From the NCBI GenBank assembly GCA_945872285.1, contig CAMBZR010000006.1:6915-70914 (forward strand): a stretch of DNA of 64,000 nucleotides, written 5' to 3'. Position numbers and translations under genes: made by a program. The stretch comes from Bordetella parapertussis. GTDB lineage: Bacteria > Pseudomonadota > Gammaproteobacteria > Burkholderiales > Burkholderiaceae_B. Numbering within the stretch: the stretch's first letter is position 1; each line of letters starts with the position of its first letter. A model generated the notes under the pieces. The model did not search any database. It worked only from the letters and a program-made list of their open reading frames with translations, and was not told the DNA's origin. Positions 43,733 through 52,911 of this stretch are shown here, piece after piece.

Positions 43733-45499
43733 TTGATTGAATTAGATCTATTTTTTGAAGATGGAACGCGCCGACGCGGTAAATTCGAAGTGCCGGTGGT
43801 AATGGGTCGCGCGTCTGATTGCGGGATTCAGGTCTCCCACTGGCGCATCGCTCGACAACACTTGCGCATCTCGCGCGCGGAAGATGGCTTTCATGTCGAT
43901 GACTTAGGCTCGATCCTTGGTACCCGCATTAACGGCAACCGTATCACTCGATATGGCCCCCTTAAAAAATCGGATGAAATTATTGTCGGGCCGTGCCTGC
44001 TTCGTCTTGCGGCACCTCTCGTGCAAAAGGCCGCGTCGGTGGTTGTGTGCAACGAAGGCACGCCCCACGAACTCAATCGTTTGCGACAGCAAAGCGAACA
44101 GTCCCAGCACGCCATCGTCAATCAAAACACAGGTCAAAATCACAAGTCTCAAGAGCGGTACGCTCAAGTTCAGCCTCGGCGCGATCATCAAGTCAGTACC
44201 CAACACGATACGAACGGCGACACGAGTGGAGCCACCAACGATGAGTTACAACACGACACCGCACAACAAGACTTGCGCCAAGAGTTGCGTGCCGGTCTGA
44301 TTCGGGCGTTTGATTTAAGGCGTAACGATGTCGCAACACTTTCTGAAAGCGCGTTAAAGGGGCAGGCGCAGGCATGTGTCTCTGAGCTTCTTGAAAAAAG
44401 CCACGCAGCGCTTAGCCAGTCTGAGCGACAACGGGTGCTTAAACTCGTTGTCGACGAGGCAATTGGGCTAGGCGTGCTTGAAGATATCCTTGAGGACGGT
44501 ACCGTGACCGAAGTCATGGTGAATCGGTTTGATGAGATTTATGTTGAGATTAACGGCACGTTACGCAAACACTCATTACAGTTTAGTGATGAGCAAGCGG
44601 TGCGTAGCGTGATCGAACGCATTGTGTACCCGCTGGGTCGCAGAATTGACGAGGCCTCGCCGATGGTGGACGCGCGCTTAGCCGACGGCTCGCGACTGAA
44701 CGCAGTTTTGCCTCCAATCTCTGTCAGGGGCGCAAGCCTGACCATCCGAAAATTTCCTAAAAAGCGTTTGCAAATGCAAGATCTTGTCGCACAGCAAACC
44801 TTGCCAGCTGCGCTGGCTGATTTTTTACGGTTATGCGTTGAGCGGCGCTTAAATATTCTGGTTTCTGGCGGAACGGGCTCAGGCAAAACGACTTTGCTTA
44901 ATATTTTGGCCGGCTTTGTTGACCCTCTGCAAAGAATCGTCACAATTGAAGATTCGGCAGAGTTGTCGATCCAGCACCCGCACGTTGTCACGCTTGAAGC
45001 ACGCACGGCAAATTCTGAGGGGCAGGGTGCCGTGACGATTCGCGACTTGGTTAAAAATGCGTTAAGAATGCGCCCTGATCGTATCGTGGTCGGAGAGGTC
45101 AGAAGCGTCGAGGCGCTTGATATGTTGGCTGCGATGAACACCGGCCACGATGGCTCGCTCACAACCTTACATGCCAACAGCCCGCGCGACGCGTTATCGC
45201 GTCTTGAAACCATGGTCTTGAGCGCGAATGTCGCGCTTTCTTTGCAAGCCATCCGAGAGCAAATCGGTTCGGCGCTTCAAATCGTGGTGCAGCAAACTAG
45301 ATTGGCAAATGGACGTCGAGTCATCACGGGTCTAGCTGAGATCTCTGGGGTTGAATCTGGTGTCGTCCAAACGCAGCAACTGGTGCGCTTTGATGCCAAG
45401 AGCCAAAGCTTGGTTGGCATTGGCTTAAGGCCCGCTTTTTTTGAAAAATTAGAGCGGCCGCCAGAACGCTCAATGACGAACTGGTTTTTGCGGACATGA
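43733..45499 (+). CDS. cpaF: FHA domain fused to CpaF/TadA pilus ATPase
   Basis: About 588 residues. Residues 1-95 form an FHA domain (VVMGRASDCGIQVSHWRIAR, HLRISRAEDGFHVDDLGSIL). Residues about 105-190 are a polar Gln/His/Asp-rich linker. The rest is a CpaF-type secretion ATPase with Walker A SGGTGSGKTT, RPDRIVVGEVR, and HDGSLTTLHANS. A TTG at 43733 with AAAGGA in front is chosen; a TTG at 43712 is also possible. The FHA part implies control by a phosphorylated partner. No Ser/Thr kinase gene is in the window. Confidence 0.88.
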   Translation: MIELDLFFEDGTRRRGKFEVPVVMGRASDCGIQVSHWRIARQHLRISRAEDGFHVDDLGSILGTRINGNRITRYGPLKKSDEIIVGPCLLRLAAPLVQKAASVVVCNEGTPHELNRLRQQSEQSQHAIVNQNTGQNHKSQERYAQVQPRRDHQVSTQHDTNGDTSGATNDELQHDTAQQDLRQELRAGLIRAFDLRRNDVATLSESALKGQAQACVSELLEKSHAALSQSERQRVLKLVVDEAIGLGVLEDILEDGTVTEVMVNRFDEIYVEINGTLRKHSLQFSDEQAVRSVIERIVYPLGRRIDEASPMVDARLADGSRLNAVLPPISVRGASLTIRKFPKKRLQMQDLVAQQTLPAALADFLRLCVERRLNILVSGGTGSGKTTLLNILAGFVDPLQRIVTIEDSAELSIQHPHVVTLEARTANSEGQGAVTIRDLVKNALRMRPDRIVVGEVRSVEALDMLAAMNTGHDGSLTTLHANSPRDALSRLETMVLSANVALSLQAIREQIGSALQIVVQQTRLANGRRVITGLAEISGVESGVVQTQQLVRFDAKSQSLVGIGLRPAFFEKLERPPERSMTNWFLRT

Positions 45500-46341
45500 T
45501 CGTCTTAGGGCTATCCTGCGCCTGCCTGGCGGTTGCTTTAGCTGCCTGGATCAGTCAAAAGCTTTTTTATGAGGCCGCGCAACGCTATCAGAGCAGCTTT
45601 ACCGAGCAGGCGCGCACAGAACTCTCTGATCTCTTTGTTTTTGTTGATCTGACTCACTTGTGGCCTGCGCTGGTGTGCGGCGCGATCGGCGTCACGTTAT
45701 TTTGTTGGCTGTTGACGCAAAGCGTCGTTTTTGCCTTGACGCTTGGTGCCCTCAGTGTTTTCGTGCCGCGTGTTGCGCTGACAAGTGCGTTAAGGCGGCG
45801 ACAAAAACGTTTTGATCTGCAGCTGCCCGAGTTGTTGTTAGCACTGTCGGGGTCGTTGCGCGCAGGGGCGAGCTTAGCAGTCTCGCTTAAAAGTATTGTG
45901 CAAGATGCAACGACGCCGCTGTCTCAAGAGTTTGGTCTGGTCTTGCGAGAGCAGCGAATGGGTTTGAGCCTTGCGCAAACTCTCGAAAATCTGTACGAAC
46001 GGATGCCGTCTGAAAGCGTCGAACTGGTCACGACGATGCTCATTGTCGGGACGCACTCGGGCGGCTCGCTCGCCGAATGTCTTGAACGTCTGTGCGGCAA
46101 TTTGCGCGCGCGACAACATCTGGAAGGAAAAATCGAAGTCATGACCGCGCAAGGAAAAATGCAGGCCTGGGTGATGGGTGCGCTCCCGCTTGTGTTGCTG
46201 TTGGTCTTAAGTCAGATCGATCCCGTTTCGATTCACTTGCTGTTTACGACCCCGCAAGGGCAGGGGGTGCTGTTGACGGTATGCGTGCTTGAAACACTTG
46301 GTGTTCTTTGTCTGCGTCGTATTTTGGCCATCCATGTCTAA
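45496..46341 (+). CDS. tadB: Tad inner membrane platform protein TadB
   Basis: A 281-residue T2SS-F (GspF) domain protein. Two N-terminal membrane helices precede the cytoplasmic LPELLLALSGSLRAGASLAV and ELVTTMLIVGTHSGGSLAECL segments; two C-terminal helices follow. It forms the platform with TadC above the CpaF ATPase. It overlaps cpaF by four bases. Confidence 0.88.
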   Translation: MIVLGLSCACLAVALAAWISQKLFYEAAQRYQSSFTEQARTELSDLFVFVDLTHLWPALVCGAIGVTLFCWLLTQSVVFALTLGALSVFVPRVALTSALRRRQKRFDLQLPELLLALSGSLRAGASLAVSLKSIVQDATTPLSQEFGLVLREQRMGLSLAQTLENLYERMPSESVELVTTMLIVGTHSGGSLAECLERLCGNLRARQHLEGKIEVMTAQGKMQAWVMGALPLVLLLVLSQIDPVSIHLLFTTPQGQGVLLTVCVLETLGVLCLRRILAIHV

Positions 46342-47251
46342 GCCATTGGTGGTGTTTGCATCGGTAGCAGGGGCTTGTGCAATCGCGGTTGCACTTTATC
46401 TCTTTGTTCGCTTGGTCGTCGAACACTTTGAGCAGTCACGACGCGAGGGCGTATCGCCAAGCTTGAAGTCTTGGTTGTCAATCGGTCTGCTGCAGCCCGT
46501 TCTTGCCCACCTAGGGCGCGTATTACACCCGTTGATCACCTGGAATCAGCGGCGCATTTTGTCAGGATTGCTTGAGCGAGCCGGTCTGCAGCACTTTGAT
46601 TATGTGCAAGTCTTTGTGCTGCAGGCTTTGCTCTCGGTACTTGCTCTATGCGCTCTTTGCTTGCGCGTTACGCTTGGGTTAGCCGAAGATCTTTTTACGC
46701 GGTTTGAGCTGAGTGTTTGGGGAGTTGGTGGCGTGTGTGCCTTGGCTTCGTGTTGGTGGTTACCTATTTTTTGGCTCAAGCGCCTGTATTGCCAACGCTT
46801 GGCTTCAATCGAACGCTCGTTACCTTTTTTCTTGGATATGGTCGGCTTAGGTCTAGATGCAGGGCAAAATCTTCAGGCCGCGCTGCAAATGGCGAGCGAG
46901 CGTTTGCGACCCGGTGCGTTAAAAACTGAATGGCAGCATACGTTGACAGATATTCGCTCGGGCCTTGCGCGGGCGCAGGCCCTCAGGCAATTAAGCGCAC
47001 GCATTGAGTTAACGGCCTTGCGCCAACTCTTAGCCGCGTTGATTCAAGGCGAGGCGTTAGGTCTGGGCATGGCGCACATCATTGAGGTCTATGGAGCGCA
47101 ACAACGCGCGCAACGCCTGATGGCAGCAGAAAAACGGGCGCTTCAGGCGCCGGTCAAAATGCTTTTTCCGCTGGCGTTGTTTATTTTTCCGTGTACGTTC
47201 CTGATCTTAGGATTTCCGGTGGTGGTGCAGCTCTTTGGCCTACACGAATGA
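46334..47251 (+). CDS. tadC: Tad inner membrane platform protein TadC
   Basis: About 305 residues from the ATG at 46334, which overlaps the tadB stop by eight bases; an earlier in-frame ATG exists but lies well inside tadB. The T2SS-F domain shows FFLDMVGLGLDAGQNLQAAL and LRQLLAALIQGEALGLGMAH, and the C-terminal helix ends near FPVVVQLFGLHE. It is the second platform protein. Confidence 0.88.
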   Translation: MSKPLVVFASVAGACAIAVALYLFVRLVVEHFEQSRREGVSPSLKSWLSIGLLQPVLAHLGRVLHPLITWNQRRILSGLLERAGLQHFDYVQVFVLQALLSVLALCALCLRVTLGLAEDLFTRFELSVWGVGGVCALASCWWLPIFWLKRLYCQRLASIERSLPFFLDMVGLGLDAGQNLQAALQMASERLRPGALKTEWQHTLTDIRSGLARAQALRQLSARIELTALRQLLAALIQGEALGLGMAHIIEVYGAQQRAQRLMAAEKRALQAPVKMLFPLALFIFPCTFLILGFPVVVQLFGLHE

Positions 47252-47643
47252 TTGAGCATAACCGCGACTTGCTTGAACTGACCTTGGCGCGTGGGTGGCT
47301 CGCCAGAGCCGTTGGTTGGCTGATTAAGCGCGAAATCCAGCCCTGCGAAGCCTTATGGTTAAAACCTTGTGCGGCGATTCACACCTTTGGCATGCGGTTC
47401 GCTTTGGGTGTATTTTTTTTGGATGCACAAGACCGCGTGATAAAAACTGTGCCCCGGCTTAAGCCTTTTAGCTTTGCGTTTTGTTTTCGTGCGACCTCTG
47501 TCATTGAAACCGCGGCCTTTCACCCGCAAGACGCGGCCGCTATGGTGCGACGTCTTGAGCAGGCACTTGTTCGTCGGCAGACGCCAGAAACACAGAGGCG
47601 TAGCTTGGATAAAAACTACAGTACAAGACGGCGCCGCCAATGA
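47248..47643 (+). CDS. DUF192 protein
   Basis: About 131 residues from the ATG at 47248, overlapping the tadC stop (ATGA). The DUF192 pattern is seen in LTLARGWLARAVGWLIKREI, ALWLKPCAAIHTFGMRFALG and VFFLDAQDRVIKTVPRLKPF. The family's function is unknown. Such genes recur at the end of tad loci in proteobacteria, as far as I recall. The 3' end overlaps the opposite gene by about 100 bases. Confidence 0.75.
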   Translation: MIEHNRDLLELTLARGWLARAVGWLIKREIQPCEALWLKPCAAIHTFGMRFALGVFFLDAQDRVIKTVPRLKPFSFAFCFRATSVIETAAFHPQDAAAMVRRLEQALVRRQTPETQRRSLDKNYSTRRRRQ

Positions 47644-48340
47644 TGTTGATGGGGACTTGGAGGGTGGCCGCGATCGAGCTCGATAACCCGGCCCAAATCA
47701 GCACGCTCATGGCGCTGTCGATCGCGACAAAGACGCCTAGCCAGCTGGCACCGTAGATTAAAAATACCCACTTGTTGCGCCAGCACGCAATGCCACTAAA
47801 AAATAAGGCCTGCAGTAAGCCGACCTTGTGCCAAGCCACAAGCACGGGTGCATACCAAAATAACGCAGCCATCAACATATAAAAAATGGCAAAGATGATC
47901 ATCGGCGTGCGCACTGCTTCAAGCAAGGGCATCAGGTTGTTTGAGCCTGTGAGATCCTTGAGCGCTTCGGTGACCTCGGCAGCAAAGGGCATAAAGGCTA
48001 AAAGTCCCAACAGCAGGCAAGTGACTAAATACAAGGCCCCCATTCCGAGCAGTCTTTTGAAAACGGTGGGCGGCTTGAGCGGCTCAAGCCAATGGCTGAG
48101 CAGGATTTTATGCCCCTGCGCGGCATGCCGACCCGCAGACAGGGTGACGACGGTTACCGCGGGCATCAGAATGACGAAGACGACCGGGCCAATGGGAGGC
48201 GTGATGCTTGCGATCATTAATAAAAGGCTAATGAACATTGCCCACGAGAAAAACGCCAGGGGTTGCGTGCGAAATAGCGCCCAGCCCTCGCAGACCCACC
48301 GCCAACCACTTAACGCATTGAGGGCAACAGCTTGCATCAA
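47540..48340 (-). CDS. BPSS1780-type membrane protein
   Basis: A 266-residue protein with about six membrane helices. The start ([20 protein letters not shown]) matches a family common in Burkholderiales, whose role is unknown. It is convergent with the DUF192 gene; the last 104 bases overlap it. Its ATG overlaps the stop of thrB by four bases, so the two are co-transcribed. Confidence 0.75.
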   Translation of the reverse strand: MMQAVALNALSGWRWVCEGWALFRTQPLAFFSWAMFISLLLMIASITPPIGPVVFVILMPAVTVVTLSAGRHAAQGHKILLSHWLEPLKPPTVFKRLLGMGALYLVTCLLLGLLAFMPFAAEVTEALKDLTGSNNLMPLLEAVRTPMIIFAIFYMLMAALFWYAPVLVAWHKVGLLQALFFSGIACWRNKWVFLIYGASWLGVFVAIDSAMSVLIWAGLSSSIAATLQVPINIIGGAVLYCSFYPSYASVFLASADEQVPAQDVAP

Positions 48341-49314
48341 TCTTCCTTTGGTAAATCGGGGATCAGACCGACGGTTCGTTGCTGGAGTACACGTTCAAAG
48401 TGGCTAGGGTCGTGCGGCTTAAGTGTTTGTGCCGCTCGGGGCAGGTAAAAATCATACAGACGTGAGATCCAGAAGCGCAAGGCGGCCGCTCGCAGCAACG
48501 TCGGCCATAGCAGTCGCTCAGCGGCGGTAAAGGGACGAAGACTTGCGTAGGCGGCTAACCAAGCCTGAACGTGTGCAGGCTTAAAACTGCCGGTATCTAG
48601 GTGGATACACCAGTCGTTGACACTCACCGCCACATCAAACAGCCAGGTGTCGCAACCGGCAAAATAAAAATCGATGAACCCACCCATTTTAGGTTGCTGG
48701 TGGGTACCTGCAAAAAGCACATTGTCTCTGAACAAATCGCAGTGCGAAGGGCCAAAGGGCAAGGTTTTGTATGGTTCTGTCAGGGCAACCGCACGCTGTT
48801 CGTCTAAGCTTTGGGTAAGGAGCGCGGCCAGGCTTGAGGGTAGGTAGGGTAAAACCACCGGCGCGGTTTGCTCCCACCAGGCAAGGCCTCGCAGATTGGG
48901 TTGGTTCAGGGCAAAGTTTTTTGTGGCAAGGTGTGTGCGGGCCAAGGTTTGTCCGGCCAGCGCACAGTGCTCGACCGTCGGTGCGGGCTCGTAAGCCCCC
49001 GCCAGTCGGCTAACAATCGCTGCCGGTTTGTCCGCCAATGTTGAAAGGCGCGAGCCGTCTAAACGAGTTTGTGGGTGGGGCACAGGCACGTCGCGTTGCG
49101 CAAGGTGGTGCATCAATTCGATATAAAAAGGTAGTTGCGCGGCAGTCAAGACTTCAAAAATCGTTAAGACATATTCGCCGCGTGTCGTCGTCAGAAAAAA
49201 ATTGCTGTTTTCGATACCGGCCGCGATGTCTCGCAACGCAACAAAGTCCCCTAAGTCATAGCTTTTGAGCAGCGCACGCGCGCTATCGTCACTGACAGAG
49301 GTAAAAACGGCCAT
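48337..49314 (-). CDS. thrB: Homoserine kinase (ThrB, APH-fold type)
   Basis: A 325-residue kinase of the APH-like ThrB family that phosphorylates homoserine in threonine synthesis. N-lobe [20 protein letters not shown], catalytic loop [13 protein letters not shown] and metal-binding [18 protein letters not shown] are family hallmarks. Length is normal. It is divergent from dusA and followed directly by the BPSS1780-type gene. Confidence 0.92.
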   Translation of the reverse strand: MAVFTSVSDDSARALLKSYDLGDFVALRDIAAGIENSNFFLTTTRGEYVLTIFEVLTAAQLPFYIELMHHLAQRDVPVPHPQTRLDGSRLSTLADKPAAIVSRLAGAYEPAPTVEHCALAGQTLARTHLATKNFALNQPNLRGLAWWEQTAPVVLPYLPSSLAALLTQSLDEQRAVALTEPYKTLPFGPSHCDLFRDNVLFAGTHQQPKMGGFIDFYFAGCDTWLFDVAVSVNDWCIHLDTGSFKPAHVQAWLAAYASLRPFTAAERLLWPTLLRAAALRFWISRLYDFYLPRAAQTLKPHDPSHFERVLQQRTVGLIPDLPKED

Positions 49315-49503
49315 AAAACATCACAAAAAGTTAAGTGGATACTCGACACGTGCCGCAGCAAGACAGCAAATACTGACATCTTTGCGAAGTTTAACAAGAA
49401 GTGCGAAAACACTCTTTGCTCCCCGCGTTGCGTGCTTAAGCGGCGGCAGGCGTAAAATTCGCGTTTTCTGGCAAAAATAGTTGCTGTTTGCCTTTCGACC
49501 GAT

Positions 49504-50571
49504 ATGTTGAGCGATCTGAATCCTCCGCCGTCCATACAGTTAAGCGATTTAAGCGTTCAAGCCGGTCCTTCTGAAGACTGGCGGCTTTGTGTCGCTCCCA
49601 TGATCGACGTCACTGACCGTCATTGCCGTTATTTTCATCGCTTACTGGCTCCTAAAGCGCGTTTGTACACCGAGATGATTACCACCGGCGCCTTGCTGCA
49701 TGGTGATGCGTCCAGGCACCTTGATTTTCATACAGACGAGAGTCCGGTGGCCTTGCAACTCGGGGGCAGTGAGCCCGAGGCGTTGGTGCGTTCGGCAAAA
49801 CTTGGCGAGCAGTGGGGCTACGACGAAATTAATTTAAATTGTGGCTGCCCGTCTGAACGTGTGCAAAAGGGCGCGTTTGGAGCTTGCTTGATGGCCGAGC
49901 CAAGCTTGGTCGCCGACTGTATCAAGGCGATGCAAGATGCGGTAAGCCTGCCCGTCACGGTCAAGCATCGCTTGGGGTTATATAAAAACGAATCTTACGA
50001 TTTTGTACGTGATTTTGTCGGCGCAAGCTATGACGTTGGTTGCCGTGTTTTTATTGTGCATGCGCGCAACGCTGTGCTCAAAGGCTTGTCGCCAAAAGAT
50101 AATCGCGAGGTGCCCCCCTTAAGATACGAACAGGCCGCTCGGTTAAAAAAAGATTTTCCGCAAGCGACCATCGTGCTTAATGGCGGTCTCACCACGCTAG
50201 CGGATTGTGAGGCAGCGATGCACGAGTTCGACGGAGTGATGCTAGGACGTTCTCCTTGGCATGACCCCTCGGTGTTGTCGCGCCTGTCGCAGGCTTGGTG
50301 GCCGCAGCTTGAATTAAAAGCTGAGGCTGCGGTGATTGACTCGCTTGTTGCGTATGCTGAGCGTGAACTGGCCGTCAAGACGCCGCTGCGCATCGTGGTT
50401 CGCCCGCTGCTTGGTTTGTTTAATGGTCGCTCAAACTCGCGTGTGTGGCGGCGCATGTTGTCAGACGCAGTGCTATTAAGACAAGGCGATCCAGAACTCA
50501 TCAGGCTCGCCTGGCAGCAGGTGGGGGGTCTGGCGATCCGTGGCGCGCGCGGCTCTGAGCTTGAGGTCTAG
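49504..50571 (+). CDS. dusA: tRNA-dihydrouridine(20/20a) synthase
   Basis: A 355-residue FMN enzyme that reduces uridines 20/20a of tRNA. It has CVAPMIDVTDRHCRYFHRLL, the active-site Cys in LNCGCPSERVQKGAFGACLM, KHRLG and VLNGGLTT. The roughly 20 N-terminal residues before the core are variable, so a later start is possible. A -10-like TAAAAT lies in the gap to thrB. Confidence 0.93.
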   Translation: MLSDLNPPPSIQLSDLSVQAGPSEDWRLCVAPMIDVTDRHCRYFHRLLAPKARLYTEMITTGALLHGDASRHLDFHTDESPVALQLGGSEPEALVRSAKLGEQWGYDEINLNCGCPSERVQKGAFGACLMAEPSLVADCIKAMQDAVSLPVTVKHRLGLYKNESYDFVRDFVGASYDVGCRVFIVHARNAVLKGLSPKDNREVPPLRYEQAARLKKDFPQATIVLNGGLTTLADCEAAMHEFDGVMLGRSPWHDPSVLSRLSQAWWPQLELKAEAAVIDSLVAYAERELAVKTPLRIVVRPLLGLFNGRSNSRVWRRMLSDAVLLRQGDPELIRLAWQQVGGLAIRGARGSELEV

Positions 50572-50600
50572 TCGCGCGAGGCCTAGGTGTAGCGAGAGGC

Positions 50601-51062
50601 CTAGGCGCTGTTGCTGGGCGTTGGGCTGTCGGGCCAGTCGCGTATGTAGGCCTTGAGCAGTGAGTTTTCAAATTTTTGCGCGGCGGCAAGTGCTTGCGCC
50701 ATGTCATAAAAAGAGATAACGCCCAAGAGCATCTCGCCCTCTATGACCGGTACATAGCGCGAGTGATGCTCAAGCATGAGCCGCTGAACTTCGTGGGCCG
50801 GGGTATCGGGGCTCACGCTGACTGGCTCTTGCTCCATGATCGTGCCGATTACGACGTTGCCGATCGCGCCGTGCTGAGTATTTAAGTGACGGATAATTTC
50901 ACGAAACGTCAGCATGCCCACAAGTTTTCCGCGCTGCATGATGACGAGCGACCCGATATCATGGGCGCTCATGGTTTCGATGGCCTGAGCCACCAAGGTT
51001 TCGGGCGTGGCCGTAAAAAGGGTGTTGCCTTTGACTTTTAGAACTTCACTGACTTTTAGCAT
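50601..51062 (-). CDS. CBS-domain pair protein
   Basis: A 153-residue protein made of two CBS domains (VAQAIETMSAHDIGSLVIMQ and VSPDTPAHEVQRLMLEHHSR followed by YVPVIEG). Stand-alone CBS pairs bind adenine nucleotides as energy sensors. It starts inside the 3' end of the YihY-type gene (17-base overlap), so the two are translated together. The target is unknown. Confidence 0.88.
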   Translation of the reverse strand: MLKVSEVLKVKGNTLFTATPETLVAQAIETMSAHDIGSLVIMQRGKLVGMLTFREIIRHLNTQHGAIGNVVIGTIMEQEPVSVSPDTPAHEVQRLMLEHHSRYVPVIEGEMLLGVISFYDMAQALAAAQKFENSLLKAYIRDWPDSPTPSNSA

Positions 51063-52329
51063 GAGTGTCCCTTGCGTTGCTGCTCTCTGATTTGGATTGT
51101 AGTGGGTGGGTCAGAGCGGCGTCATGGTGTTGCAAAACTTCGGCCAGCGAGGGGTCGGCGTGAGCGGTCATCAGGTCGCTGAGTGCCTGCGCTAAAAATG
51201 GTTGCTCTTTGAGTTTAATCGAGCTGCGGTCAAGCGTTGTTTTGTCAACCAGGGTGCCAAACTTTGTTTGTTCGGGATCACAGGTCAACAGCCAGCGCTC
51301 GTGCGTGGCGCCGGGGGCAAGCATCACCAGACCCAACGCACTTAAGGTCGCGAGTTGTCGCTCAAGAAGATTGAGTGGGCTATTTAACACCCGCACCAAC
51401 TCTGCGGTGCTGCAGCCGGGGGGTAAGCTGCCTCGCGCCTGGCTAAGCGTCTTCAATAGCGTCAGGGCGTCGATGAGGGCACCGCCAGGCTGAAGCGTCG
51501 GCTCAAGACGACCCATGCGGACAAGCGGCAGGTTCGCGGCGACTAAGGCACCGACTAAGATGCCCAGCCAGCAAAGATAAATCCAGATCAAAAATACCGG
51601 CAGCGCAGCGAAAGCGCCATAGATCATGGTGTAGGTCGAAAATTGCGAGACATACCAACCAAAACTAATTTTCATGATTTCGAGAATCACCGCCGAGACG
51701 AGCCCCCCGAGCAGTGCATCCATTCGCTTGACTCTGGTGTTGGGCACCACAATGAACAACGCGGCCAGGGCCAGTCCGCCCAGCACGACAGGCAGGAGCT
51801 TGAGCGTGAGCTCTAACACAAGCGGCATTCCTGCAAGCAAACCAAACGACTCTTTCGCTAAAAAGGTGGTGGCATAAAGGCTTGCTCCGGCAAGCACGGG
51901 GCCTGATGAGATCACTGCCCAATACACCAGGAAGCGGTGGGCCAGCCGGCGTTGTCTGTCGACCTTCCAAATGGCGTTGAGCGCGGCCTCAACTGACATC
52001 ATCAAGAGAACGACTGTTAATACCAGAAACGCTCCGCCGATCGCCGTCAAGCTTGAGGCTTTGGAGGCGAACTCATTGAGATACGTCATAATGTTTTCTG
52101 AGACCGCAGGGGGCATCAGGTTATTGCTTAAAAACGCTTGTAGGGCGTCGCTAAATTCCTTAAAAAGTGGAAACGCCGTGAACAGTGACAGCGCAACCGC
52201 CAGCAAGGGCACAATTGAAAGAACGGTGCTAAAGGTTAAGCTCGCGGCCATTTGCAGCGTGTTGGCGGCCACCACTCTTTGACTGGCAAAGCGAAGAAGC
52301 TGGCGCAAACCCCGGGCATTGGTTGACAT
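51046..52329 (-). CDS. YihY/BrkB-family inner membrane protein
   Basis: About 427 residues from the ATG at 52329. A longer frame to 52554 exists but would overlap the divergent DUF2069 gene and adds an atypical start. Six hydrophobic segments of the YihY/virulence factor BrkB family are present (SLTFSTVLSIVPLLAVALSL, GGAFLVLTVVLLMMSVEAAL, YGAFAALPVFLIWIYLCWLG). The C-terminal roughly 130 residues form a winged-helix-like soluble part. The function is not established. It is coupled to the CBS gene. Confidence 0.88.
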   Translation of the reverse strand: MSTNARGLRQLLRFASQRVVAANTLQMAASLTFSTVLSIVPLLAVALSLFTAFPLFKEFSDALQAFLSNNLMPPAVSENIMTYLNEFASKASSLTAIGGAFLVLTVVLLMMSVEAALNAIWKVDRQRRLAHRFLVYWAVISSGPVLAGASLYATTFLAKESFGLLAGMPLVLELTLKLLPVVLGGLALAALFIVVPNTRVKRMDALLGGLVSAVILEIMKISFGWYVSQFSTYTMIYGAFAALPVFLIWIYLCWLGILVGALVAANLPLVRMGRLEPTLQPGGALIDALTLLKTLSQARGSLPPGCSTAELVRVLNSPLNLLERQLATLSALGLVMLAPGATHERWLLTCDPEQTKFGTLVDKTTLDRSSIKLKEQPFLAQALSDLMTAHADPSLAEVLQHHDAALTHPLQSKSESSNARDTHAKSQ

Positions 52330-52460
52330 GAGGGTGACGATTTGTTGTTTTGTGGCAGCCGACACACACGACGGCTCTCTGCGGGTGATAATAGCAGCGT
52401 CTCCCCTCAAAGGACTCCTGTCGGCCGGGCTGGTCGTCTCAATGTCACGCAGCGCAAAAG

Positions 52461-52898
52461 ATGTCAATTCAGGTAGATCCACCCCCCTCTGTCGCCCGCT
52501 TAAATGTTGCATTGCAACGCGCTGCCTCGCTGAGTCTTTTAGCGTTGTTTGCACTTTGCTTGCTTTGGGAAACCTGGCTGGCGCCTCTCAGGCCCGGTGG
52601 AACCTTGCTATTTTTGAAGGCGCTTCCCTTGGCGTTTGCGATTCGCGGGGTGGTGCAAGGTAGTCTTTACACCATTCAATGGGCCTCGATGTTAGTGCTG
52701 TTGTATTTGATGGAAGGCGTCGTTCGGGTGGTGTCTGATCCGCCCGGGCCTTCAATCGCGCTGGCCTGGCTCGAGATCGTCTTGGCCACTATTTTCTTTT
52801 TCTGTTCGGTTTTTTATGTGCGACCTGCAAAACAAATCGTAAAAGCGGCACAGAAGGCCGAGAAATTAAAAGAAAAAGAAAGTAACCGAAATTCGTAA
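52461..52898 (+). CDS. DUF2069 membrane protein
   Basis: A 145-residue protein with four hydrophobic segments, typical of DUF2069 (LLWETWLAPLRPGGTLLFLK, LPLAFAIRGVVQGSLYTIQW, MEGVVRVVSDP). It ends in a charged tail (KAAQKAEKLKEKESNRNS). The role is unknown. It is divergent from the YihY-type gene and followed by selO after 13 bases. Confidence 0.88.
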   Translation: MSIQVDPPPSVARLNVALQRAASLSLLALFALCLLWETWLAPLRPGGTLLFLKALPLAFAIRGVVQGSLYTIQWASMLVLLYLMEGVVRVVSDPPGPSIALAWLEIVLATIFFFCSVFYVRPAKQIVKAAQKAEKLKEKESNRNS

Positions 52899-52911
52899 AC
52901 TGTAGACAACC

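Noticed and set aside
43104..45252. Long antisense open frames over cpaC and cpaF (188 and 237 codons)
   Set aside because: They lack motifs and are explained by codon use of the well-identified genes on the other strand.
51046..52554. Longer N-terminus for the YihY-type protein
   Set aside because: The extra 75 codons overlap the divergent DUF2069 gene and resemble no family start; ATG at 52329 gives the usual length.
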